Of a stretch of DNA of 64,000 bases, positions 9,924-18,924 are shown piece after piece. This DNA is from Pseudomonas nitroreducens (GTDB lineage Bacteria; Pseudomonadota; Gammaproteobacteria; Pseudomonadales; Pseudomonadaceae), in the NCBI RefSeq assembly GCF_024170165.1, contig NZ_JALJXP010000001.1, positions 620,001-684,000 of the forward strand. Direction: 5' to 3'. Every line of letters begins with the position of its first letter. Position 1 is the first letter of the stretch. A model generated the notes under the pieces. That model was not told the origin of the DNA. It did not search any database and saw only the letters and a list, made by a program, of their open reading frames with translations. Both the position numbers and the translations under genes were made by a program.

Positions 9924-11042
9924 ATGAGTGCCCTGCACAGCCTGCAGACGGCGGCGGTTTCCATCCGCTCCGTGCGCAAGGTCTACGGCGATCCGGCGAG
10001 CGGTCCCGTCGCTCTGAAATGCGTCGACCTGGACATCCGCGACAACGAGTTCTTCACCCTGCTCGGCCCCTCGGGCTGCGGCAAGACCACCCTGCTGCGG
10101 ATGATCGCCGGCTTCGAATTCCCCACCTCCGGGGAAATCCAGCTCTACGGCGAGAACATCGCCGACCGGCCGCCCTTCGAGCGCCCGGTGAACACCGTGT
10201 TCCAGCACTACGCGCTGTTCCCGCACATGACCATCGCCGAGAACCTGGCCTTCGGCCTGGAATCCCACCCGATGGGCCAGCGCATGAGCAAGGCGCAGGT
10301 CGCCGAGCGCGTTCGCGAGATGCTCGCCCTGGTGCAGATGGAGCGCTTCGCCCAGCGCAAGCCGACCCAGCTCTCCGGCGGCCAGCAACAGCGTGTCGCC
10401 CTGGCCCGTGCGCTGGCGCCGCACCCCAAGGTGCTGCTGCTCGACGAACCGCTGTCCGCCCTCGACCTCAAGCTGCGCCAGGCCATGCGCGAAGAGCTCA
10501 AGGCGATCCAGTCCAAGACCGGCATCACCTTCATCTTCGTCACCCATGACCAGGAAGAAGCCCTGACCATGTCCGACCGCATCGCCGTGCTCTCCGAGGG
10601 CGAGGTGCAACAGGTTGGCCGTCCGGACGACATCTACGAAAACCCGCGCAACCGCTTCGTCGCCGACTTCATCGGCGAGACCAACTTCCTCCCGGCGCGG
10701 GTCGAGAACTTCGCCGGTGACTGCGCGCAGTACCGCCTCCCCGGTGACCAGCTGATCGAAGCCCAGGCCCGTGAAGGCCTCAAGGTCGGCGCCGAGGTCA
10801 CCCTGTCGATCCGCCCCGAGCGCCTGCAACTGGTGGCCGAGGGCACTCCGTCTGCCACGCCCTGCACTGTGGTCCAGCAGATTTACCTGGGCACCGACCT
10901 GCAGTACCAGGTCAGCCTCGCCGACGGCACCCGCCTGACGGTCCGCGCGCCCAACAGCGCCGGCCAGCGTGGCCGTCTGGCAGCCGGGCAACGCGCCGGG
11001 CTGCTATTCGAGAAAGGCAGCGCCAGCGTCCTGGTGGACTGA
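9924..11042 (+). CDS. ABC transporter ATPase, PotA-type
   Basis: Energises the importer encoded with it. 372 aa. It has Walker A 'GPSGCGKTT', signature 'LSGGQQQRVALARAL', Walker B 'LLLDEPLSALD', H-loop 'THDQEEA' and a C-terminal TOBE domain (about 285-372), as in spermidine/putrescine and related organic-compound importers. The ATG is preceded by GGAGG. The open frame continues upstream to 9702 but that part is intergenic. First gene of a seven-gene plus-strand run with short gaps or overlaps. Confidence 0.92.
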   Translation: MSALHSLQTAAVSIRSVRKVYGDPASGPVALKCVDLDIRDNEFFTLLGPSGCGKTTLLRMIAGFEFPTSGEIQLYGENIADRPPFERPVNTVFQHYALFPHMTIAENLAFGLESHPMGQRMSKAQVAERVREMLALVQMERFAQRKPTQLSGGQQQRVALARALAPHPKVLLLDEPLSALDLKLRQAMREELKAIQSKTGITFIFVTHDQEEALTMSDRIAVLSEGEVQQVGRPDDIYENPRNRFVADFIGETNFLPARVENFAGDCAQYRLPGDQLIEAQAREGLKVGAEVTLSIRPERLQLVAEGTPSATPCTVVQQIYLGTDLQYQVSLADGTRLTVRAPNSAGQRGRLAAGQRAGLLFEKGSASVLVD

Positions 11043-11054
11043 GCGGGGGTGAGC

Positions 11055-11981
11055 ATGAAACAGATATCCACAACCGCCGGCAATTCGCTGGAGCGGCGTC
11101 AGGCGCTGCGCAGCTTCCTCGGCGTGTCGCCGGCACTGGTTTCCATCGGGCTGTTCCTGATCGTGCCGATCTTCATCGTGGTCGGTTACTCGCTGATGCA
11201 GGCCAACCCCTACGGCGGGGTGAATCCGCACTTCAGCGTCGACGCCTATGTCTCGCTGCTGTTCGAGCGCCAGCTCGACGACAGCCTGGCCTTCGCCGAT
11301 TCCTACGTGATGATCGCCCTGCGCTCCATCGGCATCGCCGCGGCGACCACCGCCATCACCCTGCTGGTGGGCTTCCCGGTGGCGGTGTGGCTGGCGATGC
11401 AGCCGGCGCACCGTCGCGGCCTGCTGATCTTCCTGATCACCGTGCCGTTCTGGGCCAACCTGCTGATCCGCACCTACGCCTGGATTTTGCTGCTGCGCGG
11501 CACCGGCGTGGTCAACGGCACGCTGATGAGCCTCGGCATCATCCACCAGCCGCTGAACATGCTCTACACCGACGGCGCGGTGCTGCTGGGCCTGGTCTAC
11601 ACCTACGCGCCCTTCGTGGTGCTGCCGATCTACGCGACCCTGGAGAAGATGGACATGCGCCTCCTCGAAGCGGCCCAGGACCTCTACGCCGGGCGCATCC
11701 GCACCCTGCGCAAGGTGGTCCTGCCGATTGCCCGGCCGGGCATCCTGGCTGGCGCCATCCTCACCTTCGTGCCCTGCCTGGGCGCGATGATCGCCCCCGA
11801 GCTGCTCGGCGGCGGCACCAAGATGATGCTCGGCAACCTGATCTTCCGGCAGTTCAGCGACTCGCGGAACTGGCCCTTCGGCGCGGCGCTGTCGCTGGTG
11901 CTGATGGGGGCCGTGATGCTGGTGCTGATGTTCTACGCGATGCGCGCCGAGCGCCTGCGCATCGCCCGGGGAGGTGAATGA
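11055..11981 (+). CDS. ABC transporter permease, PotB-type
   Basis: Inner-membrane permease of the polyamine/opine class, 308 aa with about six membrane segments, the first being 'ALVSIGLFLIVPIFIVVGYS'. The EAA-type coupling loop is 'LLEAAQDLYAGRIRTLRKVVLPIARPGI' (about residues 205-232). Starts 12 bases after the ATPase stop; a GTG two codons earlier (11049) is an alternative. Its stop overlaps the next start. Confidence 0.9.
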   Translation: MKQISTTAGNSLERRQALRSFLGVSPALVSIGLFLIVPIFIVVGYSLMQANPYGGVNPHFSVDAYVSLLFERQLDDSLAFADSYVMIALRSIGIAAATTAITLLVGFPVAVWLAMQPAHRRGLLIFLITVPFWANLLIRTYAWILLLRGTGVVNGTLMSLGIIHQPLNMLYTDGAVLLGLVYTYAPFVVLPIYATLEKMDMRLLEAAQDLYAGRIRTLRKVVLPIARPGILAGAILTFVPCLGAMIAPELLGGGTKMMLGNLIFRQFSDSRNWPFGAALSLVLMGAVMLVLMFYAMRAERLRIARGGE

Positions 11982-12787
11982 TGCTCTCGCTACTGACCAA
12001 GCGCCGTCTGGGTGTGCAGGATTTCCGCGGCTTCGGCGCCCTGAGCTTGCTGTTCTACCTGTACCTCTACGCGCCCATCGTGGTGCTGGTGGTGCTCTCG
12101 TTCAACGCCAACCAGTCCGCCACCGTGTGGACCGGCTTCAGCCTCGACTGGTACCGCAGCGCCTTCGCCAACCAGGCGCTGCGCCAGGCCGCCGGCAACA
12201 GCCTGCTGATCGCCGTGTGCGCCAGCGTGATCGCCACGGTGATCGCCACCCTGGCCGCGCTGGGCACCTCGCGCGGGGCCAAGTTCAAGGGGCTGCGCCT
12301 GTCCATGGGGGCGATCATGCTGCCGCTGGTGCTGCCCGAGATCGTCGTCGGCGTGGCCACCCTGGCGCTGTTCTCCACCCTCGGCCTGTCGCTGGGCTAC
12401 GGCAATCTGATCATCGCCCACACGGTGTTCTGCATCCCGTTCGCCTACCTGCCGATCCGTGCCCGCCTGAACGACATGGACCTGTCTCTGGAGCAGGCCG
12501 CCGCCGACCTCTACGCCGGTCCCTGGCGGACCTTCCGCAAGGTGACCCTGCCGCTGCTGATGCCGGGGATCTTCTCGGGGCTGATGCTGGCCTTCATCGT
12601 CTCGCTGGATAACTTCGTGATCTCGATGATGGTCTCCCAGGCCGGCACCACCACCTTGCCGATCTTCATCTTCGGCCTGCTGCGCATGGGCGTGACGCCC
12701 GATGTGAACGCGGTGTCGACCCTGATCCTCGGCGTTTCCGTGCTGTTCGTAACCCTGTCCTACCTGCTCGGCAAGAAGAAGGCCTGA
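11981..12787 (+). CDS. ABC transporter permease, PotC-type
   Basis: Second permease subunit, 268 aa, about six membrane segments ('ALSLLFYLYLYAPIVVLVVLS' first) and an EAA-type loop 'LEQAAADLYAGPWRTFRKVTLPLLMPGI'. The ATG overlaps the previous TGA by one base and GAGG lies 6 bases upstream. An ATG one codon earlier (11978) is too close to the ribosome-binding site to be preferred. Ends with a KKKA tail. Confidence 0.9.
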   Translation: MLSLLTKRRLGVQDFRGFGALSLLFYLYLYAPIVVLVVLSFNANQSATVWTGFSLDWYRSAFANQALRQAAGNSLLIAVCASVIATVIATLAALGTSRGAKFKGLRLSMGAIMLPLVLPEIVVGVATLALFSTLGLSLGYGNLIIAHTVFCIPFAYLPIRARLNDMDLSLEQAAADLYAGPWRTFRKVTLPLLMPGIFSGLMLAFIVSLDNFVISMMVSQAGTTTLPIFIFGLLRMGVTPDVNAVSTLILGVSVLFVTLSYLLGKKKA

Positions 12788-12808
12788 GCCCACATACCGG
12801 AGTAGAAG

Positions 12809-13843
12809 ATGAGCAAACTGATCGCTGCTGTAGGGGCCTCGCTGGCCATGGGGCTGGTGGCCAACGTGCACGCCGCCGAACAACTGAACGTGGTGAGCTG
12901 GAGTGGCTATTTCACCCCGCAGATCCTGGAGAAGTTCGAGAAGGAAACCGGCATCAAGGTGACCGTGGATTCCTACGACTCCAACGAAACGCTGCTGGCC
13001 AAGCTCAAGCAGGGCGGCACCGGCTACGACGTGGCCATTCCCTCGCACCAGTTCGTGCCGATCCTGATCCAGGAGAAGCTGCTGGAGCGCTTCGACCCGG
13101 CCAGCCAGCCGTACTACGCCAATGTCGAAGACAACCTGAAGAAGCCCACCTGGGACCCGGAAGGTGCCTACGCCGTGCCCTTCATCTGGGGCACCACCAG
13201 CGTGGTGCTGGACAGCGCCCGCTACAGCGGCCCGGCCGACAGCTACTCGGTGCTGTTTACCCCGCCGGCGGAGCTGCAGGGCAAGATCAACATGTTCGAC
13301 TCGGCGAGCGAGGTGATCGACACCGCCAGCCTCTACCTGGGCATCCCGCTGTGCAGCGAGGACCCCAAGCAGATGCAACAGGTGCTGACCCTGCTGAAGA
13401 ACCAGAAGCCCTTCGTGAAGACCTACAGCTCCAAGGCCGGCTCGATCCGCGAGAACCTGGCCTCGGGTGAAGTCGACATGTCGATGTTCTGGGGCGGCTC
13501 GTCGATGCGTGCGCGCGAGATGAAATCCAGCCTGAAGTACCTCTACCCGAAAGAGGGCGTGATGGCCTGGGTGGACAACCTGGTGATCCCGGCCGGCGCC
13601 AAGCACCCGGAGAACGCGAAGAAGTTCATCGCCTTCCTCAGCCAGCCGGAAAACTCGGCGATGACCCAGAACTTCCTCAAGCACCAGAGCCCGATCAAGG
13701 GTGTTGAACCCTTCCTCGACGCCAGCCTGAAGGATGCGCCGGAACTCCACATCCCCGCGGGCACCAAGGTGGTGTTCAGCAAGACCTGCGGCGAAGGCGC
13801 GATCCGCCTGGCCGACCGTATCTGGACCAACCTGATGCGCTGA
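12809..13843 (+). CDS. ABC transporter periplasmic substrate-binding protein, PotD/PotF-like
   Basis: 344 aa with a Sec signal peptide (MSKLIAAVGASLAMGLVANV..., cleavage near AHA-AE at 22-24). The mature part begins 'LNVVSWSGYFTPQILEKFEK', the form seen in spermidine/putrescine-binding proteins and their relatives for other cationic or amide substrates. The specificity of this family cannot be read from sequence alone. Co-transcription with an amidase and malonyl-CoA enzymes argues for something other than a plain polyamine. Confidence 0.88.
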   Translation: MSKLIAAVGASLAMGLVANVHAAEQLNVVSWSGYFTPQILEKFEKETGIKVTVDSYDSNETLLAKLKQGGTGYDVAIPSHQFVPILIQEKLLERFDPASQPYYANVEDNLKKPTWDPEGAYAVPFIWGTTSVVLDSARYSGPADSYSVLFTPPAELQGKINMFDSASEVIDTASLYLGIPLCSEDPKQMQQVLTLLKNQKPFVKTYSSKAGSIRENLASGEVDMSMFWGGSSMRAREMKSSLKYLYPKEGVMAWVDNLVIPAGAKHPENAKKFIAFLSQPENSAMTQNFLKHQSPIKGVEPFLDASLKDAPELHIPAGTKVVFSKTCGEGAIRLADRIWTNLMR

Positions 13844-14018
13844 TCCCGACCGGGACAGCCGCCGACCGCCGCTGCTCGCGTCCACCTTGGTGGGCGTGCC
13901 GGCAGCGTGCGGCCCGGCGAACGCGCTATTCGTTACAAGCCCCATCCGCTGATGGGGTCGTTGAACCCGACCGAACCTTCCCGTTGCGGGAAATCCTGAT
14001 GAAAAAAGGCCTCGTTCC

Positions 14019-15479
14019 ATGAGCCAGAAGAACCAGCAAAACGAACTCGTCCAGCTCCAGGCCCACGAACTGGCCCAGCGTATCCGGCTGCGCCAGGTTT
14101 CCTGCCGTGAAGTGATGCAGGCGCACCTCGACCAGATCGAGCGCTACAACCCGATGGTCAACGCCATCATCAGCCAGCAGCCGGACGACATCCTGCTGGC
14201 CGAAGCCGACCAGCGCGACGCCGAACTGGCCCGTGGCGAGTACCGTGGCTGGATGCACGGCCTGCCCCACGCAGTGAAGGACCTGTCGCTGACCCAGGGC
14301 ATCCGCACCACCCTAGGTTCGCCGCTGTTCAGCGACTACCTGCCAGAGCGCGACGGCATCATGGTCGAGCGCATCAAGGCGGCCGGCGCGATCATCATCG
14401 GCAAGACCAACACCCCCGAATTCGGCCTCGGCTCCCACAGCTACAACCCGATCTTCGGTGCCACCGGCTGCGCCTACGCGCCCGAACGCACCGCCGGCGG
14501 CAGCAGCGGTGGCGCGGCGGCGGCCCTGGCGCTGCAGATGGTCCCGGTGGCCGACGGCAGCGACATGATGGGCTCGCTGCGCAACCCGGCGGCCTTCAAC
14601 AACATCATCGGTTTCCGTCCGTCCCAGGGCCGCGTGCCCTTCGACGACAGCGCCGACCTGTTCATCGACCAGCTCGGCTACGAAGGCCCGATGGGCCGCA
14701 GCGTGCGCGACGTGGCGCTGCTACTGTCGGTACAGGCCGGCGGCGATGCCCGTGCGCCGCTGTCGATTTCCGAGAGCGGCGAGCAGTTCGCCGGCTCGCT
14801 GGAGCGCGACTTCAAGGGCGCACGGCTGGGCTGGCTGGGCGACCTGGGCGGCCACCTGCCCATGGAAAAGGGCGTGCTGGAGCTGTGCCGCCAATCCTTC
14901 GCCGACTTCGAAGCCATCGGCTGCCACGTCGAAGAGACCGCCATGGGCTTCTCCCCCGAGCGCCTCTGGGACACCTGGCGCACCCTGCGCCACTGGATGG
15001 TCGCCGGCTCCCTCGGCGCGGCCTACATCGACCCGGCCAAGCGCGAACTGCTCAAGCCCGAAGCCATCTGGGAAGTGGAGAACGGCCTGAAGCTCTCGGC
15101 CATGGATGTGTTCCGCGCGTCCGCCGCGCGCAGCGACTGGTACCGCGCCATCAGCCGGCTGTTCGAGCGCTACGACTACCTGCTGTTGCCCAGCGCCCAG
15201 GTGTTCCCGTTCGACAAGACCTGGGACTGGCCGAAGGAAATCGCCGGCCAGGCCATGGACACCTACCACCGCTGGATGGAAGTGGTGATCCCGGCCACCC
15301 TGTCCGGTTGCCCGGCGGCCAACGTGCCGGTGGGCTTCAATGAGCAGGGCCTGCCCATGGGCCTGCAGATCATCGGTAGGCACCAGGCCGACATGGCCGT
15401 GCTGCAACTGGCCCACGCCTACGAGCAGGCCTCGCGCTGGTACCAGCGCTGCCCGCCGCCGGTGCTGGCGGGGGATTGA
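14019..15479 (+). CDS. Amidase-signature hydrolase
   Basis: 486 aa; hydrolyses a C-N amide bond with a Ser-cisSer-Lys triad. Visible catalytic residues: Lys87 in 'PHAVKDLS', cis-Ser162 in 'TAGGSSGG' and nucleophile Ser186 in 'GSDMMGSLRNPA', with the family's 24-residue spacing between the serines. The usual 'GSDTGGS' is changed to 'GSDMMGS', marking a divergent subgroup. It lies between an ABC importer and malonyl-CoA enzymes. The same fold includes malonamidase E2 and ureidomalonase, so a malonyl-amide substrate is a reasonable but untested guess. Confidence 0.88.
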   Translation: MSQKNQQNELVQLQAHELAQRIRLRQVSCREVMQAHLDQIERYNPMVNAIISQQPDDILLAEADQRDAELARGEYRGWMHGLPHAVKDLSLTQGIRTTLGSPLFSDYLPERDGIMVERIKAAGAIIIGKTNTPEFGLGSHSYNPIFGATGCAYAPERTAGGSSGGAAAALALQMVPVADGSDMMGSLRNPAAFNNIIGFRPSQGRVPFDDSADLFIDQLGYEGPMGRSVRDVALLLSVQAGGDARAPLSISESGEQFAGSLERDFKGARLGWLGDLGGHLPMEKGVLELCRQSFADFEAIGCHVEETAMGFSPERLWDTWRTLRHWMVAGSLGAAYIDPAKRELLKPEAIWEVENGLKLSAMDVFRASAARSDWYRAISRLFERYDYLLLPSAQVFPFDKTWDWPKEIAGQAMDTYHRWMEVVIPATLSGCPAANVPVGFNEQGLPMGLQIIGRHQADMAVLQLAHAYEQASRWYQRCPPPVLAGD

Positions 15480-15508
15480 TCCACTTTTCCACAAGCTGAG
15501 GGGGACGC

Positions 15509-16828
15509 ATGAATATCAGCTTCTTCCAGGAACTGCTGCAAAGCATCACCGAGCGCGGCCGGCAATTGCTGGAATCGCGCGAGCCGGCGCCGGGCAATGC
15601 CCAGGCGCTGGCGCAGGCTTGCCACAAGCTGATCTCCAGCCACGGCGAAGCCTCGGGCGTGGCCCTGGCGCAGCAGGTCCTGTGCGCCTACCGGGATTGC
15701 CCGCAAGACCAGCAGAAGGCCTTCTTCGACACCCTGCTGAAGGACTTCGCTCCGCCCCACGACGCGCTGGCGCAAGCCTGCCAGCGCTACCTCGACGAGC
15801 CGTCGTCGGCCAACACCACGGCGTTGTTCGAGGCCAGCGAGCCGCCGCGCCAGGAGCTGTTCCGCCGCCTCAACCAGGCGCCCGGCGGCACTGCCGAGCT
15901 GATCGCCATGCGCCGCCTGCTGCTCCAGGAGCTCAAGGCCAATCCCGAGCTGGCCGCCGTGGACCACGACCTGCAGCACCTGCTGACCTCCTGGTTCAAC
16001 CGCGGCTTCCTGGTGCTGCGGCGCATCGACTGGTCGACACCGGCGTCGATCCTGGAAAAGATCATCAGGTACGAGGCCGTCCACGCCATCAAGGACTGGG
16101 ACGACCTGCGCAGCCGCCTGCAGCCGGCCGACCGCCGCTGCTTCGCCTTCTTCCACCCGGCGCTGGCCGATGAGCCGTTGATCTTCGTCGAGGTGGCGCT
16201 GACCCGTTCCATGCCGGGTGCGATTGCAGAGATCCTGGAGGGCAAGGCTGGTGATGAGTCGGCAGAAGCGCCCGACACTGCGGTGTTCTATTCCATCAGC
16301 AACTGCCAGGACGGCCTGCGCGGCATCTCCTTCGGCAACTTCCTGATCAAGCAGGTGGTGGAGGAGCTGGCGCGGGAGGTTCCCGGTCTGCGCCAGTTCG
16401 TCACCCTGTCGCCGGTGCCCGGCTTCCGCCGCTGGCTCGATAGCCTGGGCGACGACCCGCAACTGGGCGCGGCGGCCGCCGAATTGCTCAAGGCGCTCAA
16501 GCCCGATGCAGCGCCGCCACCACGCACGGAACAACCGATGCTGGCGCTGGCCGCCGAATACTTCCTGCATGCCCGCAACGGCGCGGGTTTGCCGCTGGAC
16601 CCGGTGGCGCGCTTCCACCTGGGCAACGGCGCCCGCCTGGAACGCCTGAACTGGCGCGGCGACCTCTCCGCCAGCGGCCTGCGCCAGGCTGCCGGGCTGA
16701 TGGTCAATTACCGCTACGAACTGCGCCAGATCGAAAAGAACCACGAAGCCTACGCCAACCAGGGCGCGGTCACCGCCTCACCCGAGGTGCGCAAGCTGGC
16801 CACCCTGTCGGCGAAAACAAAACGCTAG
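15509..16828 (+). CDS. Malonyl-CoA decarboxylase
   Basis: 439 aa, MCD family: malonyl-CoA to acetyl-CoA plus CO2. An N-terminal helical oligomerisation region (about 1-150) is followed by the catalytic acetyltransferase-like domain with 'WSTPASILEKIIRYEAVHAI', 'IFVEVALTRSMPGAI', 'CQDGLRGISFGNFLIKQVVEEL' and 'TLSPVPGFRRWLDSL'. It is 30 bases downstream of the amidase and 10 bases upstream of a malonyl-CoA synthetase, the MatA-MatB arrangement known from rhizobial malonate utilisation. Confidence 0.93.
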   Translation: MNISFFQELLQSITERGRQLLESREPAPGNAQALAQACHKLISSHGEASGVALAQQVLCAYRDCPQDQQKAFFDTLLKDFAPPHDALAQACQRYLDEPSSANTTALFEASEPPRQELFRRLNQAPGGTAELIAMRRLLLQELKANPELAAVDHDLQHLLTSWFNRGFLVLRRIDWSTPASILEKIIRYEAVHAIKDWDDLRSRLQPADRRCFAFFHPALADEPLIFVEVALTRSMPGAIAEILEGKAGDESAEAPDTAVFYSISNCQDGLRGISFGNFLIKQVVEELAREVPGLRQFVTLSPVPGFRRWLDSLGDDPQLGAAAAELLKALKPDAAPPPRTEQPMLALAAEYFLHARNGAGLPLDPVARFHLGNGARLERLNWRGDLSASGLRQAAGLMVNYRYELRQIEKNHEAYANQGAVTASPEVRKLATLSAKTKR

Positions 16829-16837
16829 GACCTCACC

Positions 16838-18361
16838 ATGAACCAGAGCCTTTTCGCCGAAGTCGGCAAACACCTGCCCAGCGACCTTTCCAAGCCCTTC
16901 ATCCGTACCCCGGACGGTGGCGGCTACAGCTACGCCGACATGCTGCGCAGTACTTCGCAGTTCGCCCATGCGCTGCTGGAGCTCGGCGTGCAGCCGGGCG
17001 ACCGCGTCGCCGTGCAGGTCGACAAGAGCCCCGAGACGGTGATGCTCTACCTCGCCGTGCTGCGCGTCGGCGCGGTCTACCTGCCGCTCAACAGTGGCTA
17101 CACCGGCGAAGAACTGCGCTACTTCCTCGATGATGCCGAGCCCTCGCTGTTCGTCTGCGCCCCGGCCTTCGAGGCCCAGGCCCGGGAGCTGGCGAAAGTC
17201 AGCGGCGTGGCCCACGTGGAGACCCTGGGCGATGCCGGCGACGGCTCGCTGATGGCGCGCGTGGAGGGCAAGCCGGGGCGCTTTGCCGATGTCGAGCGCG
17301 CCGCTTCCGACCTCGCCGCGATCCTCTACACCTCGGGCACCACCGGGCGCTCCAAGGGCGCGATGATCAGCCACGGCAACCTGGTCTCCAACGCCCGTGC
17401 GCTGGTGGATTACTGGAGCATCAGCAGCGAGGACTGGCTGCTCCACGCGCTGCCGATCTTCCACATCCATGGCCTGTTCGTGGCCTGCAACAGCCTGCTG
17501 ATGGCCGGCGGCTCGATGCTTTTCCTGAGCAAGTTCGACGCCGCGCAGATGCTCAAGCTGCTGCCCCAGGTGAACCTGCTGATGGGCGTGCCGACCTTCT
17601 ACACGCGCCTGCTCGACCAGCCCGGCCTGACCCGTGAAGCGGTGGCACACATGCGTTTGTTCATCTCCGGCTCCGCGCCGCTGACCGCCGAGACCCACAA
17701 GGCGTTTTCCGAGCGCACCGGCATGGCCATCCTCGAGCGCTACGGCATGACCGAAACTGGCATGAACACCTCCAACCCGCTGGACGGCCAGCGCATCGCC
17801 GGCACCGTCGGCTTCCCGCTGCCGGGCGTCGAACTGCGCATCACCGATCCGGCCCAGGCCGAGCCGACCCTGCTGCCCCAGGGCGAGCCGGGGATGATCG
17901 AAGTGCGCGGGCCGAACGTGTTCCAGGGCTACTGGCGGATGCCGGAAAAGACCGCCGAGGAACTGCGCGCGGACGGTTACTTCATGACCGGTGATATCGG
18001 CTTCGTCGACGACCGTGGTTACGTACAGATCGTCGGGCGCAACAAGGACATGATCATCAGCGGCGGCTTCAACGTGTACCCCAAGGAGCTGGAAGAGATT
18101 CTCGACACCCTGCCGGGCGTGGCCGAATCGGCGGTGATCGGCGTGCCGCACCCGGACTTCGGCGAAGGTGTGACGGCGGTGCTGGTGGCCAGCAAGGGCC
18201 AGGCTCCGACCGAGGCGCAGGTACTTGCCGCGCTGGACGGCAAGCTGGCGCGCTTCAAGCAGCCCAAGCGGGTGATGGTGGTCGAGGCGCTGCCGCGCAA
18301 TGTGATGGGCAAGGTGCAGAAGAACGTGCTGCGCGAGCAGTTCAAGGGGCTGTATTCCTGA
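16838..18361 (+). CDS. matB: Malonyl-CoA synthetase (MatB-type acyl-CoA ligase)
   Basis: 507 aa, ANL superfamily; ATP + malonate + CoA to malonyl-CoA. AMP-binding motif 'ILYTSGTTGRSKGAM' (about residues 162-176), 'ERYGMTETGM', hinge/A8 region 'GYFMTGDIGFVDDRGYVQIVGRNKD', and the catalytic Lys motif 'PRNVMGKVQKNVLR' near the C-terminus. The RYGMTETGMN stretch and direct linkage with MCD fit malonate rather than a longer acyl group. Last gene of accessory unit 1. Confidence 0.9.
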   Translation: MNQSLFAEVGKHLPSDLSKPFIRTPDGGGYSYADMLRSTSQFAHALLELGVQPGDRVAVQVDKSPETVMLYLAVLRVGAVYLPLNSGYTGEELRYFLDDAEPSLFVCAPAFEAQARELAKVSGVAHVETLGDAGDGSLMARVEGKPGRFADVERAASDLAAILYTSGTTGRSKGAMISHGNLVSNARALVDYWSISSEDWLLHALPIFHIHGLFVACNSLLMAGGSMLFLSKFDAAQMLKLLPQVNLLMGVPTFYTRLLDQPGLTREAVAHMRLFISGSAPLTAETHKAFSERTGMAILERYGMTETGMNTSNPLDGQRIAGTVGFPLPGVELRITDPAQAEPTLLPQGEPGMIEVRGPNVFQGYWRMPEKTAEELRADGYFMTGDIGFVDDRGYVQIVGRNKDMIISGGFNVYPKELEEILDTLPGVAESAVIGVPHPDFGEGVTAVLVASKGQAPTEAQVLAALDGKLARFKQPKRVMVVEALPRNVMGKVQKNVLREQFKGLYS

Positions 18362-18442
18362 TAGCCCGCCTTGGCTGGCTGGCTGGCTGTTCGCGAGCAA
18401 GCTCGCTCCTACAGAAAGCGCTCCGGCGCCAGGACTGACTTA

Positions 18443-18512
18443 TAGGAGCGAGCTTGCTCGCGAACCGCTCCGCACCGGACTTCCCCTGTAGGAGCGGGCC
18501 ATGCCCGCGATC
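18443..18512. repeat. 70-bp direct repeat, copy 1
   Basis: Matches 18925-18994 with two differences by eye (GCTCCGCACC versus GCCCCGTACC). Each copy contains two tandem REP units (AGCGAGCTTGCTCGCGAACC, then AGCGGGCCATGCCCGCGATC) and a shared spacer. Confidence 0.85.
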
Positions 18513-18708
18513 CGTCGGCAGGGCCGGCGCTTTTCTCTGCTCCAATGTTGATCTTGTATTGCTGCATTGACTCGGGCGTTCCGTGTCGCTTCGGCATACG
18601 CGCGGACTTATTGTTTCCCCCCCTCGGGCGACCTCCTTTGGCAAACGCCCCAAAGGAGGCAAAGGTCTTGCCCCAATCATCCGGTTTTTCGCTTAGGCGA
18701 AAAATTCC

Positions 18709-18815
18709 CTCGTTGAACTGAAATTTCAGGGGCACGCCGCGAAGGGCCATCCCTGGCCCATCGCGGCTCTCGCGGCATCCATGCCGCTCAACCCCTGAAA
18801 TTCCAATTCAACGAG
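18709..18815. repeat. 24-bp inverted repeat with structured core
   Basis: Left arm 18709-18732 (CTCGTTGAACTGAAATTTCA then GGGG) and right arm 18792-18815 (reverse complement with two mismatches), separated by 59 bases that contain further short palindromes (GGGCCATCCCTGGCCC, CGCGGCTCTCGCGG). On the minus strand it reads as an open frame. Interpreted as a dispersed intergenic element rather than a gene. Confidence 0.65.
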
Positions 18816-18869
18816 GCCTCCTGAAAGGGGCCGTTCGGAGTGCGCGGGCGTTTCTCTGGAAGCCTTCTA

Positions 18870-18905
18870 AAAGCCAAAGCCAAAGCCAAAGCCAAAGCCA
18901 AAGCC
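18870..18905. repeat. (AAAGCC)6 hexanucleotide repeat
   Basis: Six perfect tandem AAAGCC units, followed by the imperfect AAGCGG. Potential slipped-strand site; no gene is associated. Confidence 0.9.
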
Positions 18906-18924
18906 AAGCGGCGTAGCGCTCTTC

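Noticed and set aside
13844..14018. Hairpin CCCCATC-CGCT-GATGGGG before the amidase as a terminator
   Set aside because: No T run follows and it sits inside an apparent operon; at most a weak processing or attenuation site.
18409..18750. 113-codon minus-strand frame in the repeat region
   Set aside because: It reads through REPs and inverted repeats, has no ribosome-binding site, and its peptide is explained by the repeats.
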